Part shown: positions 53,671-64,000 of the stretch, piece after piece | Layout of the letters: the number at the start of each line of letters is the position of its first letter | Numbering within the stretch: position 1 is the stretch's first letter | Assembly (NCBI GenBank): GCA_949825065.1 | Contig: OX463842.1 | Location: 33,350,727 to 33,414,726, forward strand | From: Odontocerum albicorne | Lineage: Eukaryota; Arthropoda; Insecta; Trichoptera; Odontoceridae | Direction of reading: 5' to 3' | Length of the DNA stretch: 64,000 nt | Program-made: the position numbers and the translations under genes | The notes under the pieces: model-generated | Database searches by the model: none | What the model saw: only the letters and a program-made list of their open reading frames with translations | What the model was told of the DNA's origin: nothing

Positions 53671-56600
53671 AAGAAGAACTTGTATTTCGCCATTTTAACA
53701 CTGACTTTTAAGTATCCAACCAAATGCTGATAAAATGAAAACGGAATATTCAGGTTTAATTTTTTTAATATTTTATTTCATGTACGTTTCGAATGCATTT
53801 TGAAATAAAAAACGAATAGATATTGTAAACAGAAAACTTTTTTTGGAAACGTTAGTCAATAAAGATTTATATTGCTATAGAGAAAAGTATTTTTTTAGAA
53901 ATCAATGGATGAAAGTACAAGGATTGGAAACACGTCAACTATATATAAGAATGTTTTTTTTTTCAAAAATGCAGTAAGAGGATCTCATGAGACTCCCTTT
54001 GAGTTTCATTAGTTTGTATATTTTCAAATAAAAATTCTAAATTAATGACGATGAAGTGGAGTCGGGTTTTTGTACAATAATATAAAATTCACATCCCTCC
54101 TGAAAACTATGCCATTTAATCCGAGTCTTAAAAATGACATATTATGCATTCTAGTGCAAAAATAATTCTAATTTTGTTTTTAATTGCATGTATTAAATTA
54201 TCATTTGTAACCATATTTTATAAAAAAAATATGCCTAAACTAAAGCACAGTCTCTAGTTTGACAAGTGATAACGACACAATGACATTCGAAATCTTTCAA
54301 AAGTCTATTTATAATCGGAATATTTTTTTATACTTAAAATGTATAAAAGTTCTCAGAAATCATCTTATGTTATAGTGGCGATTTGGAAATAATTTTATGT
54401 AAATAAAACTTGATTGTTATATTGGCCCTGTAATTACAACTACCCCACTTCACGTACAAGTGATGGATAGCTTGTTCGGAGTTTCGGTCCGATGGTAGGA
54501 CACCTTACTTTTACCACAAAGTACGGCCGATACTTTTCTCATAATCTGCCGCTGAAAATCGCAATTTTTCATTTATAATAACAAGGGAATAATTTCACAT
54601 GATTTATTTGCTTTAGATATGAAAAAAATTAAGGTGTTTTCAATGTATTTGAGTTCCACTGAAGAGGGTCGTTGTGTCGTTCCACGATGTATGTCAAGTG
54701 CCACTTGCCTCTACAAACGACTCGCCCATAGATAGAACGCGAATTAAATAACCTATTAATAAAAACAAAAAAAATATTTCCTACTTTTTACAGTTGTTGC
54801 CCAAATTCTATTAACTATTAGTAGTTATGAAGAGCATCAGTTAATTCGCGGTTTTTAATTTCAGCTTTTTTCGTCTTTTTATTCAAACGTTATTCAATAT
54901 TGAAGCCAAAACAAAACTAATTCGTTTGAATGTTTCGAGTGACTTACGAATTTTGTAGCCCATACAATTCAGCATAGTTTCGTATATTCCTGCATTTTTT
55001 ATTAAAAAATGCGAATATGTAGCTCATTGTTTACATTCTGTTAAAAAAATCCATTGAGCCATTTCAATATTAAAAATATGTTAATTAGAATACATTCAAC
55101 TACAGTCAAACGTTTTTTTTAAAGAGAAAACCTTTTATTAAATTTACATTTCATAAAGTTTTTGAGAAGCTTTCATTAAGATTACTGATGACATAAACTT
55201 AATGATGAAAAAATCGCTTTGATTTTCAGTTTAAATGTAATGTGTATATTTATTTGAATAATTTAGGCGTAACTTTGTGTAAATCCATAATTAATGGAAT
55301 ACAAAAGAAGATAGCCTGTTCTTGCGCTTACTCGCTGGTCTTCTGGCGATTGAGTCAACTCGATTAAAGCTACTCGCTATCGTTAAGGATAAATCTTTTA
55401 TCTTTGTTTTCGATGAAATAAAAATATTTATGACTTTGTCACTATGGTACTTCAAAATAGAATATTTTCGATAGCAAGACACCAAGATGTTTTTTTATTT
55501 TATCCCCAATTTTATTTTAAATTAATTTTATATATTTAGATAAATAATACTGATATTGCATTTGGAATAATGCATATACAAGTGAGTGTACATAATTTAC
55601 AATGTAAATTTGGGCATATAAATCAACACCTTAAAACTAACCAATTACTTAAAGGTTTGTGAATATAGGTACATATTTTTTTTATTTTTCACTCTGAAAT
55701 TTTTAGGTTCGAATGAAGTAAATTATTATTTTTTGAATAAATAAGATGTCTTTTTTGTCTAATGAAAGACTGCAAATAGGCAGATGAATTATTTTATAAT
55801 AAAAAATTGGGGGGGGGGGGGGGGGTATACAACGGAAAGAACAAGTTTTGATCAACACGTCTACACTTGTAAGTCATGCACAAGATTAGTGATGTAGAAT
55901 AAAGACAAGTTTTATCTGGTCAATGTGCAAAAGAAGGACAATTTATGTTGAAGTCCAGCATAATCCAAATGAGTGGTGGCTTTTTCATTGATACCTGGAA
56001 GGGCTTCTACTCAATAATAACAAAACAGACTACCTTCAGGCCCCTTTGCTTATTTTAGTGGATGTGAAATAGACTTACGAGAGTATGACAGTCTTACTGG
56101 AGTGAATTAACTACAAATACCATGTGCAAAAGGTAGTTGTATGACTTTCAGTTTTATTGTTTTTTATACTTATGTGATAACTGAGATACATAAAACCACA
56201 ACTTTGTAGAAAATGTACCTAAAAGAAACAGTTTTGTTTTCGGTGAGAAAACATTTTTAAAATCTTCGTTTCTTGACCCAAATAAATCATTTTGCCTTTT
56301 TGTATATCAAACTTAGTTAATGAAAACCGATGTTAAAGCAACTGACAAGGAAAGTCAAGGTTTCAGTCGATTACAAATTATGTTTCGGGAAGACAGAATT
56401 AAGAAATCTTCTAGAAGATTCGGCATTTGATGCTAAATTGAATGAGCGTGAATCTGGGGTACAGAATCTCACTCAAAATCTACTTCCTGCACTGAACTTT
56501 TCCACCAAAACTGGTCTTTAAATAACATTGTGGACGCTTTAACCACGATATTTAACTATGGAGCACCGCTACCAATATACTCGTACATGGGATCCTGAAA

Positions 56601-56698
56601 TGGGGATTCCTATTGGCTTTGTACAGATATAATGAGTCTAAAGGAATTACCTATAAATGGAAAACTTTTAAAATATTTAACAATAAATTACTTAGTTA
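53671..56698. other. unassigned AT-rich sequence
   Basis: Contains a run of 17 G at 55809-55825 directly before TATACAACGGAAAG, which resembles a SINE tail end. A 63-codon + frame (56330-56521) has a coding-like start (KLCFGKTELRNLLEDSAF), but I cannot assign it. No other element was recognised. Confidence 0.35.
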
Positions 56699-57657
56699 CG
56701 AGGCATATCCAGAAAGTAAGTGTACTGAATTTTTGTAGGTTACAATTTTTTTTATTTAAACAAAAAAATTACGTGGTTACCGTAGTACATATGTAAGCTA
56801 TTTTTCGACATAGTCGCCATTCCTCTCAATGCAGGTGGTGAAGCGGGGTATCAACTTTTTGATGCCTTCCTCGAAGTAGTTTCCCGTTAACCCCTCCGTC
56901 CACTTCTCCACCTCCTCCTTTACCTCCTCATCGGTTGAAAACCTTTTTCCACCCATGTGCAGTTTCAGGGAGGTAAAGAGATAGTAATCTGAAGGTGCTA
57001 GGTCAGGGGAATGCGCGGGATGGTTCAGGACATCCCATTTAAACGAGGCGAGCAGTTCCTTCGTGGCGTTGGCCGTGTGTGGTCTGGCATTGTCGTGCAG
57101 CAGGCAGACTCCCTTTGTCAGCATGCCTCTCCTCTTGTTCTGAATCGCCCTCCGAATTTTTTTAAGGGTCTCACAGTATCTTGCAGAGTTGATGGTCTCC
57201 CCTTGCGGCATATATTCAATTAAAATTATGCCTTGACAGTCCCAAAACACGGATGCCATGATTTTCTTGGCTGAAATTGTGGTTTTGAACTTTTTGGCGG
57301 AGGGTGAAGAGGTGTGACGTGACCGTTTTTAAACTCGCGACACCACTTGTACACACTCGTACAATTCATAGCTTTATCACCATATGCAGTTTTCACCTCA
57401 TTATAAACCTCAACCGGAGGTTTTCCCTTCCAAACGAGATAACGGATGACGCCGCGTATTTCGCACTTGGCGGGAGATTGGATTGACATTTTTCACGAAA
57501 CGTGTTGTCGCGTCGACACTTCTCAACGTACTGACCTCGAACCGGTCTCGTTGCGGAGGGGAAGGGTCAGGCTACACGGAAGTGTAGCCAACATATCGAA
57601 AATAAAATCCATCCGGTCGTGAGAGCCTCAGTACACTTACTTTCTGGATACGCATAG
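56699..57657 (-). mobile_element. mariner transposon (copy 4), internal deletion
   Basis: 959 bp, flanked by TA (56697-56698, 57658-57659). The TIRs share ATCCAGAAAGTAAGTGTACT and differ at a few tip positions. It is about 300 bp shorter than a normal mariner because of one deletion inside the transposase gene. Both ends are kept, so it could have been moved by an enzyme in trans. Confidence 0.9.
56798..57489 (-). pseudogene. mariner transposase with central deletion
   Basis: ATG at 57489 starts MSIQSPAKCEIRGVIRYLVW, the first helix-turn-helix, and runs to about residue 57 (REFKNGHVT). There the text jumps to SPSAKKFKTTISAKKIMASV near position 57325, which in a full enzyme lies more than 100 residues later. 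Lost are the second helix-turn-helix and the first catalytic Asp. The second and third Asp remain (LLHDNARPH, 57094-57092; LAPSDYYLF, 56989-56987) with exact 105-nt spacing. The C-terminal 153-codon part is fully open to TAA. The junction also shifts the frame. Apart from the deletion, decay is slight. Confidence 0.92.
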
Positions 57658-59383
57658 TATTACACTTATTACTAAAAAAACTTCCACTGCATACTTCAGC
57701 AAATAAAAACCATTGCATTAAACTTAAAGAAATAACTTTTCTATATTATTTTTTACAGATTTTAAAACACTAACAAGCATTAAATACTATTATACGTATT
57801 TCACCGCAAATATTTATGTCATGTTAAATTCGATTAAACGATCTCATTTCATATATGTATAATATGTACGTGAGGTAAAAACGTGACATTATAGAAAGAA
57901 AAAAACTTTTCCACTGAATTCAGCACCCCGAAATGGGGTACAATCACTTATTGTCATGGCAGATACAAAGATATGTTTTTATTTTTGTCGAGTTGTATAA
58001 CGCATTGGATAGCAAATCTTCTCATGTAGAAAAAATCATAACCTAGGACACCATCGGCCAAAATTTATACAAATATGAATTTTGCTTTTTTTATACGCTT
58101 GTTTTACTCTGAACGCTTTGATTTCTAGTTTTATCAGGCTACATACACCACATAATGGCGCAGACATTGCATGTTGTGTATTTTGTATTATATACATTTA
58201 GAAAATCTTTTTGTTTCCTTTGTTTTGGCTTTTAACAAACCTGATTAGTATTATATGTTACATTAATTGTGTCAAAATCTAAGAATGTAAAAAAAATATT
58301 AAAATATACAAAATGCACTCTAATTAATTTTTATCCCGATATTGTCATATAATTAATGCATTCCCGTCCTTAAATAGATCCTCATGAATTTTAACACATT
58401 TTTACAACATCGCTGTAGTTGACTAGTTACAATATATGATATACTCACTAATAATTTAAATAAAAAAATTCTACCGAATGATTTACAGTTTTTGTTTTAA
58501 ACTAATATAAAAAAGACAAAATAATATATTGTTTTGTCATAACTCTTTTATTGTTACAGTAGCACTTGGCACACAGCTCTCAAGAATTATGAAGCATCTT
58601 GAAGAACATTTATTTCTATTTTAAATATCACTATTTATTATGTTTTTAAAATATTCTTTATTTAGAGTTTTTGGGAAATTACTGGAAAATACATTCTCGT
58701 TTATCGCACTTAGAGCTATGAGCTGGAAGCTTTCACGTATACTTATTTCATCGCTTAGAACATGTGAAACGAGTTTGAGAAGATATTTCATTCGCAAGTG
58801 CCGGTATTCTGGAACTTGCAATGATATAAATCATCTAAATGCTCTATTGGCTATCGGCCATTCTGGTTTCCCATACCGAATCCATTGACCGAATCATTAA
58901 AGTTTTATTTCTTCAGATGGCTTTTGAGTACTTTGGAATCTATGTATGAAATCTTACATCTTTTTCTGCAAGAAATTTATCGTCCCATATTATTTGTAAT
59001 ATTTCTTACGTTTTATTGCTATCGGATTTCGCGCTGTTACCGTTTTTTTAAACGAATCCAAATATATTATTACCAACTTGATCTAACGACGTGGTAACTG
59101 AACGTAACTATTATTTATAAGGTTCGTGAAATATATTACGCGAAAAAACATTTCATTTGGGACCATTTGGAACAATTATCGAGTTTCTTCGTGTACGGAA
59201 TCTTTTGATTGAAATTTCAGATATACCACTCTTTAACCGAAAGCGTGTTTGAAATATTTAAGCCAGCTAGAATTCCTCTAAAATTATTGCTTAATAAAGG
59301 GTTGGATACAATTTCATTGATGGTAATCTAATATCATTTTACCTTATTCAATTCATAAATATTTCTTGGTTTTTGTCTTTAGT
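57658..59383. other. unassigned sequence
   Basis: Both strands are open for 66-82 codons at 58621-58888. The minus frame (MQVPEYRHLRMKYLLKLV...) is coding-like but unrecognised. Nothing else was identified. Confidence 0.3.
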
Positions 59384-59510
59384 TTTATTGTATTGTATAC
59401 AATAAATACAATCTAGTAGGGTTATTTACACGTGGCAATCTCTTCCAACCAATCAGAAAGTTGTTAAAAAAGTGAAAAACTGCTTGGAATCCTTTTTTTT
59501 TTTTTTGGAT
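59384..59510 (-). repeat. tRNA-SINE 3' part
   Basis: TTGTATTGTATACAATAAA, GTGGCAATCTCTTCCAACCA and ATCAGAAAGTTGTTAAAAA. It ends at a small hairpin GGAATCC-T(15)-GGATTCC (59486-59515). Confidence 0.7.
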
Positions 59511-60289
59511 TCCAGCGGTCTATGATCAATTTTTTCAAAATATAACTTTTCCTGTATATTAAGATTTTCTAAAATCGTTATTAAATGAGCTAAATCTGTG
59601 AGAATGTTTATTTTCAAAATTTGAACAAGACGAAAAATATTCGCTATTTTTTTCAAAATATTGACAAACGACCTTTTACATAATCATTATCGAATCTGCT
59701 TTGATATGAAATTTATACTGTTGTTGATTAGTTTTGTCTTTATGTATATTTGAACCAATCTATTAACGGGAAATATATTTGAGCTATTTCATCAGCGTTT
59801 GGAATTACTATTCATTTCACTAATAGACAGTTCTCATTAGTTTTCAAAAGCGTTAGTAGATATTATGTTATATCCTTTCCGGAATTCTGAAAGAAGCGTA
59901 ATTGAACTCGATTTAGTCTGTTTTGTTTTTTTCAAGTTTGCTCATTAAATTAATGGGATAGTTTCTCATTCTCTAAGCAATCTCAATAGTTTATATTTTG
60001 TGTATGGTTTTTTTAATATCTGATACTGTATTAGAGAAACCCCTTTTAATAACTTACGTATTATAATTTTTTCGTTGTATTATGTCTTATTTAAATTACA
60101 GGAAATGATTGTCTGTAACACTTAGACTCTTAAATGCCAGATCTGTTGTATATTTTGTTAAATAGCTGTCCTATATTTGGTTCTATTGTTCCCGTACTCA
60201 TTGGTTTATGTTTATCATCACAATTTTTTCTTAAATATTTTCTATGGTAAATTGGAAGCTAGATTTTTTTAAATGTGATGTTTTTTCAG
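59511..60289. other. AT-rich sequence, nothing recognised
   Basis: No repeat family or coding region was identified. Confidence 0.35.
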
Positions 60290-60358
60290 GAAAAGTCAAT
60301 CGAATTTTTCAACGATACCTCGTACAAAATAATGTACAATTTAACAAACTCATTGTAG
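60290..60358 (+). other. candidate terminal exon
   Basis: The acceptor GATGTTTTTTCAG ends at 60289, followed by 22 codons EKSIEFFNDTSYKIMYNL... and TAG at 60356-60358. The composition is protein-like, but the segment is short. Confidence 0.15.
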
Positions 60359-60455
60359 AATAATATTTTCAAAGCATAACTTTGTGACGTATAAACATAA
60401 ATGTTGATTTCGTTTGTCAGCGGAGTTTGATTATTTTTTCTCTTTTTTTTTTCAG

Positions 60456-60519
60456 GTATGTGCCTACTTATTTCTTCTCAATTACATGCTGCATATTCAC
60501 AAGACTTTTCGTGGAGGAG
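60456..60519 (+). other. candidate 64-bp internal exon
   Basis: A strong acceptor (TTCTCTTTTTTTTTTCAG, ending 60455) and donor (GAGGAG|GTAATT, 60519/60520) bound 64 bases that are open in all three frames. One frame, YVPTYFFSITCCIFTRLF, is hydrophobic. No family was recognised. Confidence 0.25.
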
Positions 60520-60643
60520 GTAATTTTTGGTTTATTTTTGCAAAATTTTCATATAAAAATGTGATTTTTACATGTGTTTTCTAAATTACATTACGATGTA
60601 GGTTTTTTAATCGTCAATTTCAAGTGTATATTTCTAACAATTT

Positions 60644-60840
60644 CGATGATCTACGTGACTAAGGAGTAGAATATTGGTTTTCTATTCGGGGGTTTCGTGA
60701 TTCGATTCCCGATTGTGACCAAATAATACGTCGCTCTCTATTTAGCCCCTACAAGCCTATTCACAAATTTTCGATTGACTGGAAAAAAATTAAACATCGA
60801 CATAAACCTGTGTACAACAAATGTTCTAAGCAATACAGTA
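60644..60840 (+). repeat. tRNA-derived SINE, decayed
   Basis: Head CGATGATCTACGTGACTAAG, B box GTGATTCGATTCCCG, degenerate body, and tail AACCTGTGTACAACAAATG in the right order. Confidence 0.6.
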
Positions 60841-61420
60841 ATTCCGCTTACATATTGTGAGATACCCAAATACTTATTTCACTTACATATTGAGATAACA
60901 AAGCAAAACTTCGTTTTGTAATGGTAACATACGAGTAGATGTCGTTAAGCCGAAAGCTTTGAATTATGTAACTACAATACATACCCATCTACTTCAGACA
61001 GTCATTTGCAAACAGGTTTAATCTTTTTGGTCTAAAACATTTATTGTGTGTTAAAATTCTTGACAGAAATTTTATTTTGTGATTAATTAACAAAGTATAT
61101 AAAACAATGTAAGCTTTCTTTTTATTTAGATTATCCCTACATACACATCTTTCTCATTTGCATATTACATAAAAGTCGCGCGGTTTTACTATCATCTTTA
61201 GCGTATATGAAATATGTACGAGTATTTGCCTAATCAAAATTTCGCCAGGATATCTCAACGAATTTACATTGGATCTTTTTAATGAATACTAATGAAGGCT
61301 TATTATATATTGTAGAGCCCTTCTGCTGAAACTTGTACTGGTACGGTTGTGCTTAGCGGACGTTTTGTATAATACAATTGAATAACTTGTTTCAGATATA
61401 ACATAAGTCCAAACTTCGTG
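60841..61420. other. AT-rich sequence, nothing recognised
   Basis: No repeat family or coding region was identified. Confidence 0.35.
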
Positions 61421-61640
61421 ATTGCATTGTTTTGTATTACACTTTCATTGTATACAGTGCAGCCTGGCGGGTTTATTGACATGTAGTAATTTCTTACAAC
61501 CAACCAGAAAGATATTAAATATGCCTTGAGTGAAAACCAGTCTGCAACCCTTTTTTTATCTCTAGTTGTCAACGGGAATCGAACCTGTACCCTCCGAGCT
61601 GGAAGACAGGTGTTATACCAACTTAGTCACGGAGGTGGTT
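61421..61640 (-). repeat. tRNA-derived SINE, complete
   Basis: The best-kept minus copy. In + order: tail TTTTGTATTACACTTTCATT, GTGCAGCCTGGCGGGTTTAT, CAACCAACCAGAAAGATATT, AAAACCAGTCTGCAACC, B box CGGGAATCGAACC, A-box region ACACC.ACTTAGTC and head CACGGAGGTGG. Length 220 bp, like the + copy at 28571. Confidence 0.88.
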
Positions 61641-61799
61641 AAATAAAATATATACTTTGCATGGCATATCCAAGAGGATCAATATACTTATTTCGTATTG
61701 AAAATATATTTTTTTACTTGCACACCATTACGCCATTTCCGTGATACATTTTCTTTAAAAAATATATACAGTGTCAAAATCAAATATGTAGCAAAAACG

Positions 61800-62545
61800 A
61801 TAATGCATAATAGTGTGTCGGTGTCCACCTTGACGTATGGAAGTGAAACGCGGACTTTGCAAAATAATAAAATTAAGATTATTGGGAGATGCGTGCACCA
61901 AGAAAATAATGTGGTGTGTCAATGTTTGTCAGGTTGATGAGAGCGTGCAACGGGGTTTTTTGTGTTATCAAAAATCGGAAAGAAGTATCGATTTATTTTT
62001 TCATGCTAAATATCCTCAGTGAGATACAGGCAAAAGCCTAGTTTACTGGGGATACGACAAATGAAAGGCAACAAACCCAGATCCATTAAAATTATATGTC
62101 CAAATCAAATTACCTGTTGTTTTTTCTCAAATTGTGTATATTTATTGTCATGTGTAAAAAAAAAAAAATGTTTGAAAAAAGATTGAAGAGGATATCAGAA
62201 ATGGATGCATAGATAAAATGGATGTTTTAAATAAGTTAAAAAAACGATCTTTAAGTTGGACATATGGAGAGAGTGAATGACGAAAGAATGACTAAGCGAA
62301 TATAAAGGTCAGAAGTGCGAGGTATGCAAAGAAGAGGTAGATCGGAGAAAATATGGATGTATTAAATAAATCAGATTTTTAAAGAAGGTAAACTGAGATA
62401 TTTGAATAATAGAAGAGTATACCTGACGAGATAAATGAACGTTGAGGAGGCGAATGTTGTATGCTTGGATATAAAAGTTTGGAGATATGTTATCTATGCC
62501 TATCCCGTAGTGAAGAGTGCTTGATGGCATGTATGTGTGATCAAA
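61800..62545 (+). mobile_element. LINE-B 3' part, decayed
   Basis: Starts with VSVSTLTYGSETRTLQNNKI (61820-61880), the reverse transcriptase connection block. After an unrelated or unreadable stretch (62041-62180) the tail follows: a degenerate LDI.RE.MTKE region (62255-62300), CKEEVDRRKYGC (62325-62365) and the end GTAGTGAAGAGTGCTTGATG, then GCATGTATG near 62528. Confidence 0.6.
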
Positions 62546-64000
62546 TATGCGAAGTTTTATTTTAATTGAAATAATATAGCAGGGGTATCTAAACAAGTCG
62601 ATAGCGATCTGTCAATCGATCGCGGTACGCTTTTTAGTAGATCTTTACTTATAAAATATTTGGACTTAAATCGTAATATAGAAGAAATTTCAACTCAAAT
62701 CTCAACAATATTTGGAACCTGAGTTGAAAATTCAAAATGATTAATATTTGAAATTCAAAATCTGACGGAAACATGCGACTTTTTGGCTATGTTCTGCTCA
62801 ATGACTGACGAAATGTCAAAAACTTAGTTTTATTAAAATATTGACTCGTGTAGTATCAGAAATCATTGATTCGATTCCGTGTAACGCAAACGTGTTTTAT
62901 TTTCATTGTCATTAAGAATTTCACCTAGTATGATGAACACAAAGAGAATAAGGATTGCTAACAAAGAAAACTTTTCCGCCTTGACTTATGAAAAGGACTA
63001 AGTGAAGGGAAAACGTCCAGCTGTCTCGCGCAGAGCGAGGGAACAAGATGAGAATACACAATCACAAGTCTTGTTAATGTAAATTACTCGGATCCGGTGA
63101 GGAAACATTAAGATTTGGGAAATCCGAGTGTCTCTCCCACACGCGTATTTAATTATACTGGAGCGGGTGTCATGCCATGGAAGGAATTGTTTTTATTTTA
63201 TCTTCCATCCCTTACAATTTAATCTGCATTTATTGCATTTTTTTGTCATTTCTTGTAAATTTGTTTATAAAATCATGTTATATGCGTTGCATATATTCTT
63301 ATTTATTTTACAATTCTACTGATGGGTAAAACTATTTTCTTAGATAACAATGTATCCGAATAAATATTAACTCAAAATAAATATGTTCATCTCTTTAGAT
63401 TGTTCGTTTATTTTTTTGCATATCAAGTTAATTTAGTAGTTAAGTTAATCAAGTTACCATTAATTTAGAATCTATAATTAAAAAGGTACAGTGTACCTTA
63501 ATAAATAAGTCCATGGCGCGCGACATATGACTTCTGTCGATAACAAGTTTGAAAATTACCTGAAAAAGTATTAAGGGTTATGGAAATGGGACCTTTGAAA
63601 GTCGATCGCTATTTAAAAGCAATCATCGTAAACCTCCCTTTCTGTACATCCGTAAGTGGTTCCTTGGACAGTCTGGCGCTCATTCCTTATTCATCCAACA
63701 AAGGCTTGTAATATGAATAATGCCAGTATAACCCTGGAAACGTCTACGGATAGTACTGCCGTATCCACTTGATATCTTTTCACAGATCGCCCGTCATTAT
63801 GGTGCTCGAGTTCATGATTTAATGAGGCCCTCTTCTATAACGTCGGGAAAATCATGGGGTTCTATTGTTTAAACCGTTCTCTCCCTTCCCTTGCCTCTTT
63901 TGAATTCCCAACCCTAATCATGATTTCTGAATTCTTATGTTCACATAAACCGAAAAGTACATGATTATGTGATCCTTATTTATTATATCTTGTCAAAGAA
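62546..64000. other. unassigned sequence of partly higher complexity
   Basis: No repeat family was recognised. Two patches are less AT-rich than usual here: 63005-63180 (with CTCGCGCAGAGCGAG) and 63590-63920. The latter is non-repetitive and may approach a host gene or regulatory region beyond the window. A palindrome AAGGTACAGTGTACCTT lies near 63484-63500. Confidence 0.3.

Noticed and set aside
53511..53723. 70-codon minus-strand frame rich in Pro and Arg
   Set aside because: It is antisense to the young LINE tail and has no independent support.
1..64000. Bacterial or phage-type systems (operons, defence islands, CRISPR)
   Set aside because: Base composition, mariner, LINE and SINE content and the lack of ribosome-binding sites show that this is nuclear DNA of an animal.

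Overview
The window is AT-rich eukaryotic DNA packed with relics of transposable elements, and almost certainly comes from an insect or closely related arthropod. The reasons are several mariner DNA transposons with TA target duplications, many decayed non-LTR retrotransposon (LINE) 3' ends of kinds common in insect genomes, and a tRNA-derived SINE family that recurs more than fifteen times. Lepidoptera is a reasonable guess from the LINE types, but this is inference. There are no operons, Shine-Dalgarno sites, CRISPR arrays or phage genes. I could not recognise any intact host gene.

Layout. 0-5 kb: a LINE copy (family 'B') with a piece of AP-endonuclease and linker on the + strand, facing an antisense LINE-B 3' tail. 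6.5-8.3 kb: a foldback element, then a frameshifted mariner with both terminal inverted repeats (TIRs). 9-13 kb: LINE tails and SINEs. 13-16.3 kb: an inverted pair of a dispersed repeat enclosing a 260-bp tandem duplication and a deleted mariner. 16.5-26 kb: a second foldback, SINEs, several LINE tails including a 278-bp tandem duplication, and a relic reverse transcriptase of Jockey/CR1 type. 26.4-26.6 kb: an isolated GC-rich island unlike everything around it. 27-41 kb: mostly unassigned AT-rich DNA with tandem repeats, an LTR-like block with an antisense TATA box, a LINE relic and SINEs. 41-46.7 kb: nested SINEs, an 88-bp perfect palindrome made from a SINE, a 611-bp element with TAA target duplications (PIF/Harbinger-like), and a LINE tail amplified into five 87-bp tandem units. 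46.96-49.6 kb: the best preserved locus, a mariner with an intact 339-residue DDD transposase whose left TIR has been split by a LINE insertion. 51-54 kb: two more LINE tails, one about 99% identical to the LINE in the mariner. 56.7-57.7 kb: an internally deleted mariner. 59-62.5 kb: SINEs and another LINE-B copy. The rest is unassigned.

The elements probably interact as follows. Mariner transposase is made by few copies and could act in trans on deleted copies that keep matching TIRs; the deleted copies here belong to other TIR families, so the intact protein is unlikely to move them. The SINE has the pol III A and B boxes and would need a LINE reverse transcriptase in trans. A handful of short open segments bounded by plausible splice sites may be exons of a host gene with very long introns, the best being 52904-53072. 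These are predictions from sequence only.
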